From IMG/VR virus record IMGVR_UViG_3300034104_003611, positions 1 through 52,994 of that record: 52,994 nt of DNA; one strand, 5' to 3'. This DNA is from a virus. The number at the start of each line of letters is the position of its first letter. Position 1 is the first letter of the stretch. Shown one piece after another: positions 39,151 through 46,257 of this stretch. The notes beneath the pieces are model-generated. The model did not search any database and was not told where the DNA came from. It saw nothing but the letters and a program-made list of their open reading frames with translations. The translations under genes and the position numbers were made by a program.

Positions 39151-39318
39151 TCAGGCGGCGAGCAGCTGGCGCTCAAGGTCGGCGGCCTCGGTCACCAGGG
39201 CGAGGTACTGCTGGAGCATCACCTCGCGGGTCTCGGGCTCGTTGCTGAACTGAGCGATCAGGCCAGCCAGGTTGCTTTGAGCTTGGCGGTTGAAGCGGAG
39301 GCGGGCTTGAAGGGTCAT
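39151..39318 (-). CDS. Small helical hypothetical protein
   Basis: A 55-aa protein (LQARLRFNRQAQSNLAGLIA, EVMLQQYLALVTEAADLERQ), probably two helices. Its start follows cassette D directly (GCAACGGACCCATG). Unknown function. Confidence 0.55.
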   Translation of the reverse strand: MTLQARLRFNRQAQSNLAGLIAQFSNEPETREVMLQQYLALVTEAADLERQLLAA

Positions 39319-39395
39319 GGGTCCGTTGCGCGTGAAACTATCTTAACCCCCGCGGAGATCAGCGGCGCCGGTTCCGGGTCCGGTTTGTGAATCGG
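39319..39395 (-). promoter_or_regulatory. Intergenic cassette, copy D
   Basis: On the minus strand: GATTCACAAACCGGACCC, GGCGCCGCTGATCTCCGCG, GGGGGTTAAGATAGTTTCAC and GCAACGGACCCATG. Core ATCTTAACCC at 39340-39349. Best matched to copy C in the 3' half and to copy E in the 5' half, a mosaic pattern that suggests recombination among copies. Confidence 0.5.
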
Positions 39396-39399
39396 CCCC

Positions 39400-39546
39400 T
39401 CAGTGCGGTCCCGCTTCCCACTCCGCCAACCTGGCCTTCACGTTCTCCAGCTCCCACTCCGCCTCCGCCAGCCGGCGGTTCAGCTCATGGATCGCAGCCG
39501 TGGCCTGGTTGCACCAGTCCTGTAGGTCCTGTTCGTATTCAGTCAT
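39400..39546 (-). CDS. Small coiled-coil protein
   Basis: A 48-aa protein that is essentially one helix (QATAAIHELNRRLAEAEWEL, ENVKARLAEWEAGP). ATGA overlap with the upstream zinc-ribbon gene. Unknown function. Confidence 0.55.
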   Translation of the reverse strand: MTEYEQDLQDWCNQATAAIHELNRRLAEAEWELENVKARLAEWEAGPH

Positions 39547-39863
39547 GGCCCTGGATCAAAGGTGGAACATTCAGACGCAAAGGTGCCCCCGGCTTCAGGT
39601 ATCTCCAACCCGCAGCCGTCCGGACCCCAGTGCTTGCACTCCGTGCAGTAGGAGCTGGTCCCGGCTCCCACCAGGCCCCGAATCCGCTCACGGGTCGCCC
39701 GGAGCTCCTTGAGCTCATCCAGCAGCTCACGCTTCACCTCGTAGACCGTGGTGATGTGGCCGCAGTTGGAGCACCTCCGGCGGATCCTCCGGGCATCACC
39801 TCCCATGGTGGGGTGGCTCTCAGTGGAGTTGAACCTGGGGTAGCGGCACACCGGGCAGCTCAC
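39543..39863 (-). CDS. Double zinc-ribbon protein, NrdR-like N-terminus
   Basis: A 106-aa protein. Residues 1-45 (CPVC...RRIRRRCSNCGHITTVYEV) match the zinc ribbon of the NrdR/DUF family. A helical link follows (RELLDELKELRATRERI), and a second Cys cluster (YCTECKHWGPDGCGLEI ... SECSTF) binds a further metal. NrdR proper also has an ATP-cone, absent here. A DNA- or RNA-binding regulatory role is plausible. Confidence 0.7.
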   Translation of the reverse strand: MSCPVCRYPRFNSTESHPTMGGDARRIRRRCSNCGHITTVYEVKRELLDELKELRATRERIRGLVGAGTSSYCTECKHWGPDGCGLEIPEAGGTFASECSTFDPGP

Positions 39864-40060
39864 TCCACCTCCTCAAGCTGCTGGGCCAGCTCCAGCAGCG
39901 CGTCAGCGGAGATGAAGGCACCGGCCTCCCCTTGGTACTTGGTGGCGTTGGCGACGGCAGCCCGCAGCGTGGCCGCGGCTCCCCGGGCGGCACGGTTGGA
40001 TGAGATCCGGCCGATGCCCATCATGGCGGCGGCCGTCACCTCACGGATGGCGGTGTTCAT
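39860..40060 (-). CDS. Small Ala-rich helical protein
   Basis: A 66-aa protein (NTAIREVTAAAMMGIGRISS, GAAATLRAAVANATKYQGEA, ADALLELAQQLEEVE). ATGA overlaps on both sides. Unknown function. Confidence 0.55.
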   Translation of the reverse strand: MNTAIREVTAAAMMGIGRISSNRAARGAAATLRAAVANATKYQGEAGAFISADALLELAQQLEEVE

Positions 40061-40146
40061 GTGTTCAGGGTGCGGTAGATCAAGGCCAGCAGGATGACGC
40101 TGAGCAGCGCAGCGCAGCTCAGGTAGAGGGCTTCAGGGAATGTCAT
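40057..40146 (-). CDS. 29-residue single-TM peptide
   Basis: Tiny peptide, nearly all one hydrophobic helix (EALYLSCAALLSVILLALIY). Its stop overlaps the downstream ATG (ATGA) and its start overlaps the upstream gene by 14 bp, which supports real translation. Function unknown. Confidence 0.45.
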   Translation of the reverse strand: MTFPEALYLSCAALLSVILLALIYRTLNT

Positions 40147-40312
40147 GGGCCAGGACAGCACGGGCAAAGCGCAGCAGCGCAGCGTTGGCCGGGGCGGTGG
40201 ACTCCTCCAGCGGCACGCGGTCCGGGTGGCAGGCGGCAGCCAGGCGGATCCCAGACAGCAGTCCGGTAACGTGAGCGATCTCCAGCAGCCGCTCGTCGGT
40301 GAGGTCAGGCAT
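40133..40312 (-). CDS. Small hypothetical protein
   Basis: A 59-aa helical protein (LTDERLLEIAHVTGLLSGIR, ANAALLRFARAVLAHDIP). The ATG at 40312 is preferred; a GTG six bases upstream would add two residues. The C-terminal LLRFARAVLA also occurs in the next gene upstream as QFARAVLAR, suggesting a shared short helical module. Confidence 0.6.
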   Translation of the reverse strand: MPDLTDERLLEIAHVTGLLSGIRLAAACHPDRVPLEESTAPANAALLRFARAVLAHDIP

Positions 40313-40757
40313 CGCCACCCTCCATGTGGGCTGCCGCCTGCTCAGCCCACCTCAGTAGGTCACCGACCCGAACGAGCTGCTCGCCGGTGTCTGTCACGCG
40401 CCAGTGGACGGAGGCGGTATCGCGCAGGGCCTGGTTGATCACCTCGCGGATCAGGTCGGCTCTGGCTTTGTTGAAAAGCTGGCGTTTAAGCTGATCCTCG
40501 ACAGAGGCCGGCTCCCTGTCGTCGGACACAGCCGGTTCATCTGAACTATCTGGAGATCCTGGATAGTTGCCCCAGCGGGCAAGAACGGCGCGGGCGAATT
40601 GAAAAGCGCCTTGCTCTTCACTTGTATCCCAACTGTCGTGCCACAGTTCGCGCAGATCTTCATCCATGGGCGGCACCAGCTGGGTCCGGCAGGCGGCTAG
40701 GTGTTCCGCGACGGCGGCTGCCATGGCGGCCTGCTGCTCGTGTGTGAACTCAAGCAT
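40305..40757 (-). CDS. Hypothetical protein
   Basis: A 150-aa protein (FTHEQQAAMAAAVAEHLAAC, LWHDSWDTSEEQGAFQFARA, LKRQLFNKARADLIREVINQ). Two helical halves around a Ser/Asp/Glu-rich linker. ATG 40757 is preferred, with the upstream gene's stop overlapping; an in-frame ATG lies two codons earlier. Unknown function. Confidence 0.6.
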   Translation of the reverse strand: MLEFTHEQQAAMAAAVAEHLAACRTQLVPPMDEDLRELWHDSWDTSEEQGAFQFARAVLARWGNYPGSPDSSDEPAVSDDREPASVEDQLKRQLFNKARADLIREVINQALRDTASVHWRVTDTGEQLVRVGDLLRWAEQAAAHMEGGDA

Positions 40758-41028
40758 TGGCACCCTCCAGCTCGGCAGCGATGGCTAGGAGCTTGGCGCG
40801 GATGTCTCCATTGCGCAGGATCTTTCCGTCAGCCATGCCCTCGGCATAGCGGTCTCCGTCCTTTCGAGGCGGGTCGTAGAACTCTGAGGTCACCTGATCC
40901 GCAGCAGTGCGAAGGGCAGCGGCGATGGCAATCAGATCGTCATCGACATGGCTATGCCCCATTGGAGCCTTGAGAAAGGCATCCAGAACAGCCCGTGCAG
41001 CGGGGCTCAGTGGGGTGGGGTTAGTCAT
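40750..41028 (-). CDS. Hypothetical protein
   Basis: A 92-aa protein (LSPAARAVLDAFLKAPMGHS, LIAIAAALRTAADQVTSEFY, GDIRAKLLAIAAELEGANA), similar in style to many short phage proteins that start 'LSPAAQAVLDAF'. Start 41028 overlaps the AT-rich upstream gene's TGA. Unknown function. Confidence 0.65.
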   Translation of the reverse strand: MTNPTPLSPAARAVLDAFLKAPMGHSHVDDDLIAIAAALRTAADQVTSEFYDPPRKDGDRYAEGMADGKILRNGDIRAKLLAIAAELEGANA

Positions 41029-41186
41029 AGGTTGCGGGGTGGTAGGCCGATCCACACGGTGTGCAATTCGTCGCAGGCACGTTTTAGTCTTTGCGTATCA
41101 AACCAATAGTCAAAAAATGTCTCATAAGTGTTGGCGTTAATCTCTCTGATGATGATTGTTTTTTGGTGTTTGTGATAAGTGGCCAT
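41025..41186 (-). CDS. Small AT-rich hypothetical protein (likely foreign)
   Basis: A 53-aa protein (MATYHKHQKTIIIREINANT, YETFFDYWFDTQRLKRACDE, LHTVWIGLPPRNL). Its codons are far richer in A and T than its neighbours (AAA, ATC/ATT, TTT, ACA), giving a visible local drop in GC over 41085-41195. ATGA overlap with the downstream gene shows integration into the operon. No family recognised. Probably acquired recently from a lower-GC source. Confidence 0.6.
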   Translation of the reverse strand: MATYHKHQKTIIIREINANTYETFFDYWFDTQRLKRACDELHTVWIGLPPRNL

Positions 41187-41198
41187 GGTGAATAGTGG

Positions 41199-41570
41199 TT
41201 AATTAGGAAGCTGCTCCAGGGCGCGGCGGATGGTGTTGTAGGTGTTCTGTTTATCCTTGGGGTCAGGGTTGCCGTAGATGTAAGTATCAAGTGCGTTGTA
41301 AGCCTGCTCCTTCAGGCTCGGCGGCTGGGGGCGGCGGGCGGCATGGAGACGTTGAGGCATAGGCCAGCCGTCTTCTCCCTCCAGCCACTCACAGCACGCC
41401 TCCAGCTCCTGATCAGCGCCCCAGCGGGCGGCCTCAGTTGCCAGCATCTGCAACCGATTGGTGGTGACCGTCACGACCGCCATCTTTGTAATCGGGGTGA
41501 CGACCTCAGGGGTTTTGAGCCACTGATCGAGCAGCTCGGGCGGCGGGGTGATCGGGTGTTGTTCAGTCAT
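41199..41570 (-). CDS. Hypothetical protein
   Basis: A 123-aa protein. It opens with PPPELLDQWLKTPE and ends with KEQAYNALDTYIYGNPDPK and TIRRALEQLPN, a combination common in hypothetical proteins of phages of cyanobacteria and others (PELVQQWL start, RRALEALP end). Middle contains RWGADQELEACCEWL. ATGA overlap upstream. Function unknown. Confidence 0.7.
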   Translation of the reverse strand: MTEQHPITPPPELLDQWLKTPEVVTPITKMAVVTVTTNRLQMLATEAARWGADQELEACCEWLEGEDGWPMPQRLHAARRPQPPSLKEQAYNALDTYIYGNPDPKDKQNTYNTIRRALEQLPN

Positions 41571-41770
41571 GGTTCTTGGTGGATGACTTCTCGCTTGATT
41601 GGATTGGCGTCTGCCTGGCGCAGCTCATGGATCTGCCCCTTGGCGGCCTTGAGGCTGAGGAAGCAGCCAGCGTCCTCCCACCACCACAGCACTCGCCTCT
41701 CGACCTGATAGATGGGCATCGCTGGGTTCACGCAGCTGGGTCGCCGGATGATGCGGTAGCGAGTGCTCAC
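41567..41770 (-). CDS. Small hypothetical protein
   Basis: A 67-aa basic, aromatic protein (YRIIRRPSCVNPAMPIYQVE, RRVLWWWEDAGCFLSLKAAK). Beta strands followed by a helix. ATGA overlaps on both sides. Unknown function. Confidence 0.6.
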   Translation of the reverse strand: MSTRYRIIRRPSCVNPAMPIYQVERRVLWWWEDAGCFLSLKAAKGQIHELRQADANPIKREVIHQEP

Positions 41771-41946
41771 GGCTTCACCATCCCGCAGAACATGAAGCGG
41801 CTTGGGTTCTCTGGGTCCTGGAGGTAGTTGCCGTAGGTCAGTCCCTCCGGGCCGAAGATCGGCATCTGGAGCCGCGGGGAGCTCCCGTAGTGCCAGCGCA
41901 CCTCGCGGCCGTCAGCCGGGCCGCCAATCAGGTAAATCACGCTCAT
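41767..41946 (-). CDS. Small hypothetical protein
   Basis: A 59-aa protein with the opening VIYLIGGPADGREVRWHYGS, a 'GGPxDG' start that recurs in many short phage proteins of unknown function. Start 41946 chosen for the ATGA overlap with the gene upstream. Confidence 0.65.
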   Translation of the reverse strand: MSVIYLIGGPADGREVRWHYGSSPRLQMPIFGPEGLTYGNYLQDPENPSRFMFCGMVKP

Positions 41947-42266
41947 CCCCGCACCCTCCACACCGGCTGCCGGCGGGCGTGGCTGCGTGGGTCCCGGGAC
42001 TTGCTCAGCCGGCCGGTGTCGGTGATCACTCCGGCGCTCACAAGGCTGTGCGTCAGCCCACCCCAGGCGTTGGGGTGGTGCGGCGTGATGCCGTGCTCCT
42101 CGCACAGCAGCCGCCAATCCTCCGCCAGCACCTCCTGCCCTGCCAGGCACTCCTGGATCAGGCCGGTGGCGGCGTCTTGCCACCGGCCACCAGCGGCCTC
42201 CAGTACCTGCGCGATGCCTTGATCACGCAGGGCCTCCCCTTGCTCAAATAACGGTCCAAGGCTCAT
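41943..42266 (-). CDS. Hypothetical protein with winged-helix look (DUF-like)
   Basis: A 107-aa protein. QGEALRDQGIAQVLEAAGGR at the start, AEDWRLLCEEHGITPHHPNA and SLVSAGVITDTGRLSKSRDP at the end resemble a phage protein family with a compact winged-helix plan (a 'VWRVR' C-terminal strand). Could bind DNA. Start ATG 42266. Confidence 0.65.
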   Translation of the reverse strand: MSLGPLFEQGEALRDQGIAQVLEAAGGRWQDAATGLIQECLAGQEVLAEDWRLLCEEHGITPHHPNAWGGLTHSLVSAGVITDTGRLSKSRDPRSHARRQPVWRVRG

Positions 42267-42505
42267 GCGGCCTCCACCGTGGCGCTGGGCCAGCGGTTCT
42301 GTGCATAGCGGAGCGCCTCCCGTTGGCTGGGAGCCGGCAGGGTGATCAGCATGGGTCGTTCGTTGGGTCGGCGCACTCTCAGCCGGTACGGGCGGGTGCG
42401 TTGGTCGCGGTGTGGACGGCTGATGCCGTCGCCCAGGTTCGGCTGTTCGATGTTGAACCAAGTCAGGACGACGGCGAAGTCGGTCTTGCGTTCGTTGGAG
42501 GGCAT
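42263..42505 (-). CDS. Small hypothetical protein
   Basis: An 80-aa basic protein (RPYRLRVRRPNERPMLITLP, PSQREALRYAQNRWPSATVE), strand-strand-helix. ATGA overlap with the downstream gene; 43-bp overlap with the upstream one. Unknown function. Confidence 0.55.
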   Translation of the reverse strand: MPSNERKTDFAVVLTWFNIEQPNLGDGISRPHRDQRTRPYRLRVRRPNERPMLITLPAPSQREALRYAQNRWPSATVEAA

Positions 42506-42615
42506 TGTTCAAGGATCAGGCGGGCGTACTCCAGGACAGGATCGGTGCCGCGGGTGGTGGCGCGGAACAACGCCACGTCCCACAGCTCATGCAGTTGCTC
42601 ATCGGTGGGGTCCAT
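42463..42615 (-). CDS. Small hypothetical protein
   Basis: A 50-aa protein (TDEQLHELWDVALFRATTRG, DPVLEYARLILEQ). The 'DEQLxELW...VLEYARLIL' pattern occurs in small phage proteins and is echoed by the DLRELWHDSWD...FARAVL region of the gene at 40305-40757. Start 42615 overlaps the preceding stop. Confidence 0.6.
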   Translation of the reverse strand: MDPTDEQLHELWDVALFRATTRGTDPVLEYARLILEQCPPTNARPTSPSS

Positions 42616-42797
42616 CAGCGCGATGCGCGGTACGACCGTTCTAAGGATTTCCGGGTGTCTTGGCTCACCGTCTTGCGGATAACCCACGCCACCGGCTCCT
42701 CGGCAGCGCGAACCAGGATCCCCTCCACCCGTGGCGAGCGGATCAACAGCTGGACCAGCAGGGCCTCATACCAGCGGAGGAACTGCCGTGGCTTCAC
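42615..42797 (-). CDS. Small basic hypothetical protein
   Basis: A 60-aa protein with a helical start (RQFLRWYEALLVQLLIRSPR) and a basic end (SQDTRKSLERSYRASR). Overlaps both neighbours. Unknown function. Confidence 0.55.
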   Translation of the reverse strand: MKPRQFLRWYEALLVQLLIRSPRVEGILVRAAEEPVAWVIRKTVSQDTRKSLERSYRASR

Positions 42798-43477
42798 AGC
42801 ACCACCTCCCGCCGCTCCGTCGGCGTGGTCCAGAAGTATTCATCCTCCCCACCCAGCCGTCCCCACTTGGGAGCGTGCTCCACGTTGAAGTAACGGGTGC
42901 TGACCTTGAAATCGGGCGTCAGGAGCTCCTCCGGCGTGAGTGAGCTGTCCACCATCCGGCAGCGGTTGTTGGGGTACGCACCGATCTGCCCGTTGGCCAG
43001 CACCACCACGTTGTGGGACTTGTGCTCATCCGGGACCTCAGCGAACTCCGCGTCGATCTCGTTGATGTGCGGGTGGTAGTTGTCGAGCGTGAACAGGTAG
43101 CTCCCGGGCATCACGCCATGGGAGCGGGTCCGGACCTCAAACGCCATGTTGGCGATCAAGGTCTTGTGGATCACGGTGATGCCGGTGTCGAAGCTGTTCC
43201 AGAACTGGAGGTCAGCCAGCGGCAGGTCCGGTGACGGTGGCGGCGGGCCGTCTGGGTAGTCGCTGTCCCATGCCAGGAAGGCACTGATGGGCAGCTTGTC
43301 GTAGAGGGCGCCGTACTGGGTGAGGTAGGTCTCAAAGTAGAGCGCACGGCCGGGGAGTGATTTGGCCGCCACCCAGTAGCCCGGTGTGTACTCACCGTGG
43401 CCGCGGCGGAGGTCATAGAGGTACTCCTTGCGCACCCAGACCTTCACGGGTGGGACATTGATCAGCAGCGTGCTCAT
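42794..43477 (-). CDS. Conserved phage hypothetical protein
   Basis: A 227-aa protein, the largest unknown in this block. Distinct segments are VPPVKVWVRKEYLYDLRRGH, ALYFETYLTQYGALYDKLPI, WNSFDTGITVIHKTLIANM, GSYLFTLDNYHP, VPDEHKSHNVVVLANGQIGA and YPNNRCRMVDSSLTPEELLT. I recall this as a family found across cyanophage and other phage genomes, without assigned function. It is well conserved in pattern, so likely under selection. Confidence 0.75.
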   Translation of the reverse strand: MSTLLINVPPVKVWVRKEYLYDLRRGHGEYTPGYWVAAKSLPGRALYFETYLTQYGALYDKLPISAFLAWDSDYPDGPPPPSPDLPLADLQFWNSFDTGITVIHKTLIANMAFEVRTRSHGVMPGSYLFTLDNYHPHINEIDAEFAEVPDEHKSHNVVVLANGQIGAYPNNRCRMVDSSLTPEELLTPDFKVSTRYFNVEHAPKWGRLGGEDEYFWTTPTERREVVL

Positions 43478-43752
43478 GCGTTGCGCTCCCAGAGCGGGCG
43501 AGAGGAGAGGATGATCTGTGAGATGCGGTAGAGGTGCCCTTCACCGTTCATGACGGTGTAGTGAGGCCAGGCCAGGCCGGCCACGCGGTCCACAATCAGG
43601 CCGGTGCCAATCCAGTCCCTGACGTAGACCGAATCCCCGGGCTGGTACTTCCAGACGGGCTGGCGGACGCCGTGGGGCCTGTAGGTGGAGCGGTGATTGG
43701 AGGTGGATACCACGGGCACCACGGTGTCGTTGGTGAGGATGATTTGGTTCAT
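43474..43752 (-). CDS. Small KOW/SH3-like hypothetical protein
   Basis: A 92-aa protein whose PVWKYQPGDSVYVRDWIGTG followed by LIVDRVAGLAWPHYTVMNGE and HLYRISQIIL matches a small SH3/KOW-like beta barrel. ATGA overlap downstream. Could bind nucleic acid or protein. Confidence 0.6.
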   Translation of the reverse strand: MNQIILTNDTVVPVVSTSNHRSTYRPHGVRQPVWKYQPGDSVYVRDWIGTGLIVDRVAGLAWPHYTVMNGEGHLYRISQIILSSRPLWERNA

Positions 43753-43755
43753 GGG

Positions 43756-43977
43756 TCAGGAGTTAGCGGCGAGGCACTCAAGCTGATAGCGGGCGTCTTC
43801 GCGGGTCATGATCACGTCCGCCAGCGTCACGCACTCCATCAGGTCCGACTCCAGGCACTTGGCCTCCCAACGCCAGGCGGCATCGTCCAGCTTGGCGATG
43901 GCATCCCAGATGAAGTCCGTGGCCTGGTCCCACAGTGTGAGCTCAGGGGTGGTCAGTGCGTGGCGGGTGGTGGTCAT
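43756..43977 (-). CDS. Small helical hypothetical protein
   Basis: A 73-aa protein (TLWDQATDFIWDAIAKLDDA, AWRWEAKCLESDLMECVTLA). Start directly follows cassette E (GCAACGGACCCATG). Unknown function. Confidence 0.6.
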   Translation of the reverse strand: MTTTRHALTTPELTLWDQATDFIWDAIAKLDDAAWRWEAKCLESDLMECVTLADVIMTREDARYQLECLAANS

Positions 43978-44053
43978 GGGTCCGTTGCTGACCCCCAGAC
44001 TTTAACCCCGGCGCCCGGGTCCGGCGCCTCTCTCAGGGTCCGGTTTGAGAATC
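43978..44053 (-). promoter_or_regulatory. Intergenic cassette, copy E
   Basis: On the minus strand GATTCTCAAACCGGACCCTG, then a GGCGCCGGACCCGGGCGCC hairpin, then GGGGTTAAAGTCTGGGGG and GCAACGGACCCATG. Core at 43999-44009 on the plus strand. Its upstream edge supplies the last codons (QTGP and stop) of the small gene at 44033-44143. Confidence 0.5.
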
Positions 44054-44143
44054 GTCCTCCCACTTCCATGGCAGGCTCGCCCACCACGCTCCCATCAGGA
44101 ATCCCACTGAGCCCATGATCCAAGTCACCAGCCACCAGGTCAT
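44033..44143 (-). CDS. 36-residue Trp-rich membrane peptide
   Basis: Peptide MTWWLVTWIMGSVGFLMGAW continuing to a short acidic tail; one hydrophobic helix with six tryptophans. ATG overlaps the upstream regulator's end (ATGA). The tail QTGP comes from the cassette. Function unknown. Confidence 0.45.
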   Translation of the reverse strand: MTWWLVTWIMGSVGFLMGAWWASLPWKWEDDSQTGP

Positions 44144-44475
44144 ACGTGCGCCCACAACTTCCGCCGGACAATCCGGCTCACCGTGTCCTTGCTGATCCCG
44201 TACCGCTGGGCCAGCTCCTCGCGTCCCGTCCCCCGTCCCGCCTGCTCACGCAGTTCTTTCACCTGCTCCTCCGTCAGCCTGGCCGATACGTTCCGGCTCC
44301 CAGCCGGACCCCGCGGCGCCACCGGCTCCGGTGTCATCACCTGATCCAGGTGCTCCACCGTGTAGAACTTCCCACCACACGTCAGACACACCCGGCGCCG
44401 GCGTGTAGTGGCTGGGCCAGTCTGTCGGGTCCAAACTTGAGCAAGTTCCTTTGATTGGCAGTGGGGGCAATTCAT
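44140..44475 (-). CDS. Zinc-ribbon + helix-turn-helix protein, possible regulator
   Basis: A 111-aa protein. Residues 1-45 form an NrdR-like zinc ribbon (CPHC, TRRRRVCLTCGGKFYTVE). After a linker, residues ~67-108 hold a homeodomain-like HTH (LTEEQVKELREQAGRGTGRE, ELAQRYGISKDTVSRIVRRK). The two domains suggest a sequence-specific transcription factor. It is a candidate controller of the early promoters or of lysogeny, given that no CI-like repressor is seen. Its start codon overlaps the start of a divergent gene. Confidence 0.7.
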   Translation of the reverse strand: MNCPHCQSKELAQVWTRQTGPATTRRRRVCLTCGGKFYTVEHLDQVMTPEPVAPRGPAGSRNVSARLTEEQVKELREQAGRGTGREELAQRYGISKDTVSRIVRRKLWAHV

Positions 44476-44716
44476 GGATTTCGGTCAGTGGTTGATCCCC
44501 AGGGTTCCCCTTGAAGAGGAGCTGCGGATCGAAAAGGAATGCCGGGAGGCAGCCGCCGATGGTGGTCCAAGGTTGGCTGCTCTCCTCAGGCTTTGCTACT
44601 CACAGCAGGATGCTCTTCAGCGGGCCACGAACGAGATCATGCGCCTGGAGCTCCTGCTGATGGATGCTCAGAACGGGGGGAGCTCCTCCCCGCCGAATGC
44701 ATCCGCCAGTGATTGA
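44474..44716 (+). CDS. Divergent hypothetical protein
   Basis: An 80-aa protein on the opposite strand to its neighbours (RLAALLRLCYSQQDALQRAT, NEIMRLELLLMDAQ). The central helical pattern resembles small phage proteins I have seen in cyanophage-like genomes. Its ATG (44474) overlaps the ATG of the minus-strand regulator by two bases, and its 3' end overlaps the SSB gene by 49 bp. If real, its promoter must lie inside the regulator gene. Confidence 0.5.
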   Translation: MDFGQWLIPRVPLEEELRIEKECREAAADGGPRLAALLRLCYSQQDALQRATNEIMRLELLLMDAQNGGSSSPPNASASD

Positions 44717-45099
44717 GCGCCACGCTGGACGGTCTGAGCGGCCTGGGTGGCCTGCGCAGGCTGATCACCCTTGCTGGCCCATCCCTCCACTGAGGCGTTC
44801 TTCATCACCACTCCCCGGCGCACTTCGCCGGTGTTCTTGTCCGTCCACTCCTCCTGGGCCACGACCCCCGTGCAGCACACCGGGGCACCCTTCTTGAGGA
44901 AGTCCGCGCAGTATTCCGCCTGCTTGCCCCACACCTCCACCTTCACCCAGAAGGCTGGGGCGTCGGTGTAGGAGCCGTCCTGTGCTTTGCGCTTGGGTTG
45001 GCGCACCGCCACACTCAGGCTGCAAGTCATCTGCCCGCTCTCAAATGAGCGGAGCTCCGGGTCACGGCCAAGGTTGCCGGTCAGGGTTGCGTTGAACAT
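44668..45099 (-). CDS. ssb: Single-stranded DNA-binding protein
   Basis: A 143-aa OB-fold SSB. Motifs are NATLTGNLGRDPELR, SLSVAVRQPKRKA, PAFWVKVEVWGKQAEYCADF, LKKGAPVCCTGVVAQEEWTD and MKNASVEGWASKGD. The short Gln/Ala-rich linker ends in GGEELPPF, resembling the acidic-Pro-Phe tip that recruits partners. It binds ssDNA during replication and recombination with the neighbouring Sak4-like ATPase and exonuclease. One-base overlap with the upstream HTH gene. Confidence 0.92.
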   Translation of the reverse strand: MFNATLTGNLGRDPELRSFESGQMTCSLSVAVRQPKRKAQDGSYTDAPAFWVKVEVWGKQAEYCADFLKKGAPVCCTGVVAQEEWTDKNTGEVRRGVVMKNASVEGWASKGDQPAQATQAAQTVQRGAQSLADAFGGEELPPF

Positions 45100-45341
45100 C
45101 AGTTGCGTTGCGATGGGGTGTTGTTTGGGAAGCCGCGCATGTTGCGCTGCTCGTAGTTGATGACCTCGGCCAGTGGGTAGAGCACCCGGCCGCCGGCCTT
45201 GAAGTAACGGGGACCTCGCCCCTGGGATCGCCAGTTGTCGAGCGTGCTCAAGCTGACGATGTTGCGCCAGCGTTCCACCAGCTCCTTGGCGGTGAGGTAG
45301 TTAGAACATGTCTTCAGCGGCGACTGGGGCAGGGTGCTCAT
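45099..45341 (-). CDS. Excisionase-like (MerR/AlpA-type) HTH protein
   Basis: An 80-aa protein with a MerR/HTH_17 fold: YLTAKELVERW, STLDNWRSQGRGPRYFKAGG and RVLYPLAEVINYE, the pattern of phage excisionases and small DNA-binding regulators. It lies between the SSB gene and the recombination ATPase rather than next to integrase. It could act as Xis or as an early regulator. It overlaps the ATPase gene by 41 bp. Confidence 0.75.
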   Translation of the reverse strand: MSTLPQSPLKTCSNYLTAKELVERWRNIVSLSTLDNWRSQGRGPRYFKAGGRVLYPLAEVINYEQRNMRGFPNNTPSQRN

Positions 45342-46257
45342 CTGGAGCTGCTTCCTTGATTTGCCGGTTCAGTTCCTCAACGGGTGCCGGCTTCGGTGGC
45401 GTCAGTGCCTCCAGGCGGGCCTGGAGCATTCCACTTAGCTGCTGGTGGTCTTCCGCACTCACGTGCCCAGCCTTCAGCCGCTCATCCAGCAACCCGCGCA
45501 CCTTCTCCAGTTGCTCTGGCTTGGTGGCGCCGGTGATGGCTTGGCGTGCCTTCTTGACCAGTTCACTCTCAGCCTTGGGCGTGTCCCCATCGCTGAGCCA
45601 GGTGGCGAGCTCCTTGCCGAACTCCTCCCCCGGGAACTGAATGAGACGATCTTGGAACTTGCCGGAGCGGTCCTTGATCACGTTCACGATGTGATCCGTG
45701 CTGAGCTCAAACAGCACGTCAAACTCGTACTCAATGCCCTTGCCCTGCTCCGGGCTCATCCCCACCCGCACGGGCCGGCTCTTGCCGCCGTTGCCGGTTT
45801 CGGTCTGCCATTCCGTCTTGGCCCGCATCGTCGCAATGACGTGGCCCGGGAAGTCCAGGATGGCGTCCACCAGCAGCCGCTGCTTGGGCGTCCCCTCACT
45901 CCACGCTGACCAGGTGTTGCCGCGGTACTTGGCGTTGGCCAGCCGGTCGATCTCCGTCAGCAGCTCACTCCACGCATGGCTGAGGCTGTCGATGATCACC
46001 ACGTCATAGTGGCCGGCCGCTTCCTTGAGCGTGTTGACGTAGCTGGCGATGCTCTTGTCGTGGAGCTCCGCCACATCGAACGTGAACCGGTCGGCGTACT
46101 TGCTGGCGCTGCCGCGCTCAGAATCAATCACCGCGATGGACCCGCCCATGCCCGCAGCAATGCGCAGGCTGGTGAAGGTCTTGCCGGCCCCGGATGGGCC
46201 GAAGATCGCGGCACGGAGCTTCGCTTGGCTCTTGGTGGCCTTCTTGAATGCTCCCAT
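45301..46257 (-). CDS. Sak4-like RecA-fold ATPase (single-strand annealing recombinase)
   Basis: A 318-aa protein. Walker A is GPSGAGKT (residues 20-27), IAVIDSERGSASKYAD and VVIIDSLSHAWSEL hold Walker B, and LVDAILDFPGHVIATMRAKT is typical of the AAA_24/Sak4 group. The C-terminus (~230-318) is a charged helical region (LLDERLKAGHVSAEDHQQLS). In phages Sak4 proteins work with SSB in recombination; both and an exonuclease are adjacent, forming a full module. Confidence 0.88.
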   Translation of the reverse strand: MGAFKKATKSQAKLRAAIFGPSGAGKTFTSLRIAAGMGGSIAVIDSERGSASKYADRFTFDVAELHDKSIASYVNTLKEAAGHYDVVIIDSLSHAWSELLTEIDRLANAKYRGNTWSAWSEGTPKQRLLVDAILDFPGHVIATMRAKTEWQTETGNGGKSRPVRVGMSPEQGKGIEYEFDVLFELSTDHIVNVIKDRSGKFQDRLIQFPGEEFGKELATWLSDGDTPKAESELVKKARQAITGATKPEQLEKVRGLLDERLKAGHVSAEDHQQLSGMLQARLEALTPPKPAPVEELNRQIKEAAPDEHPAPVAAEDMF

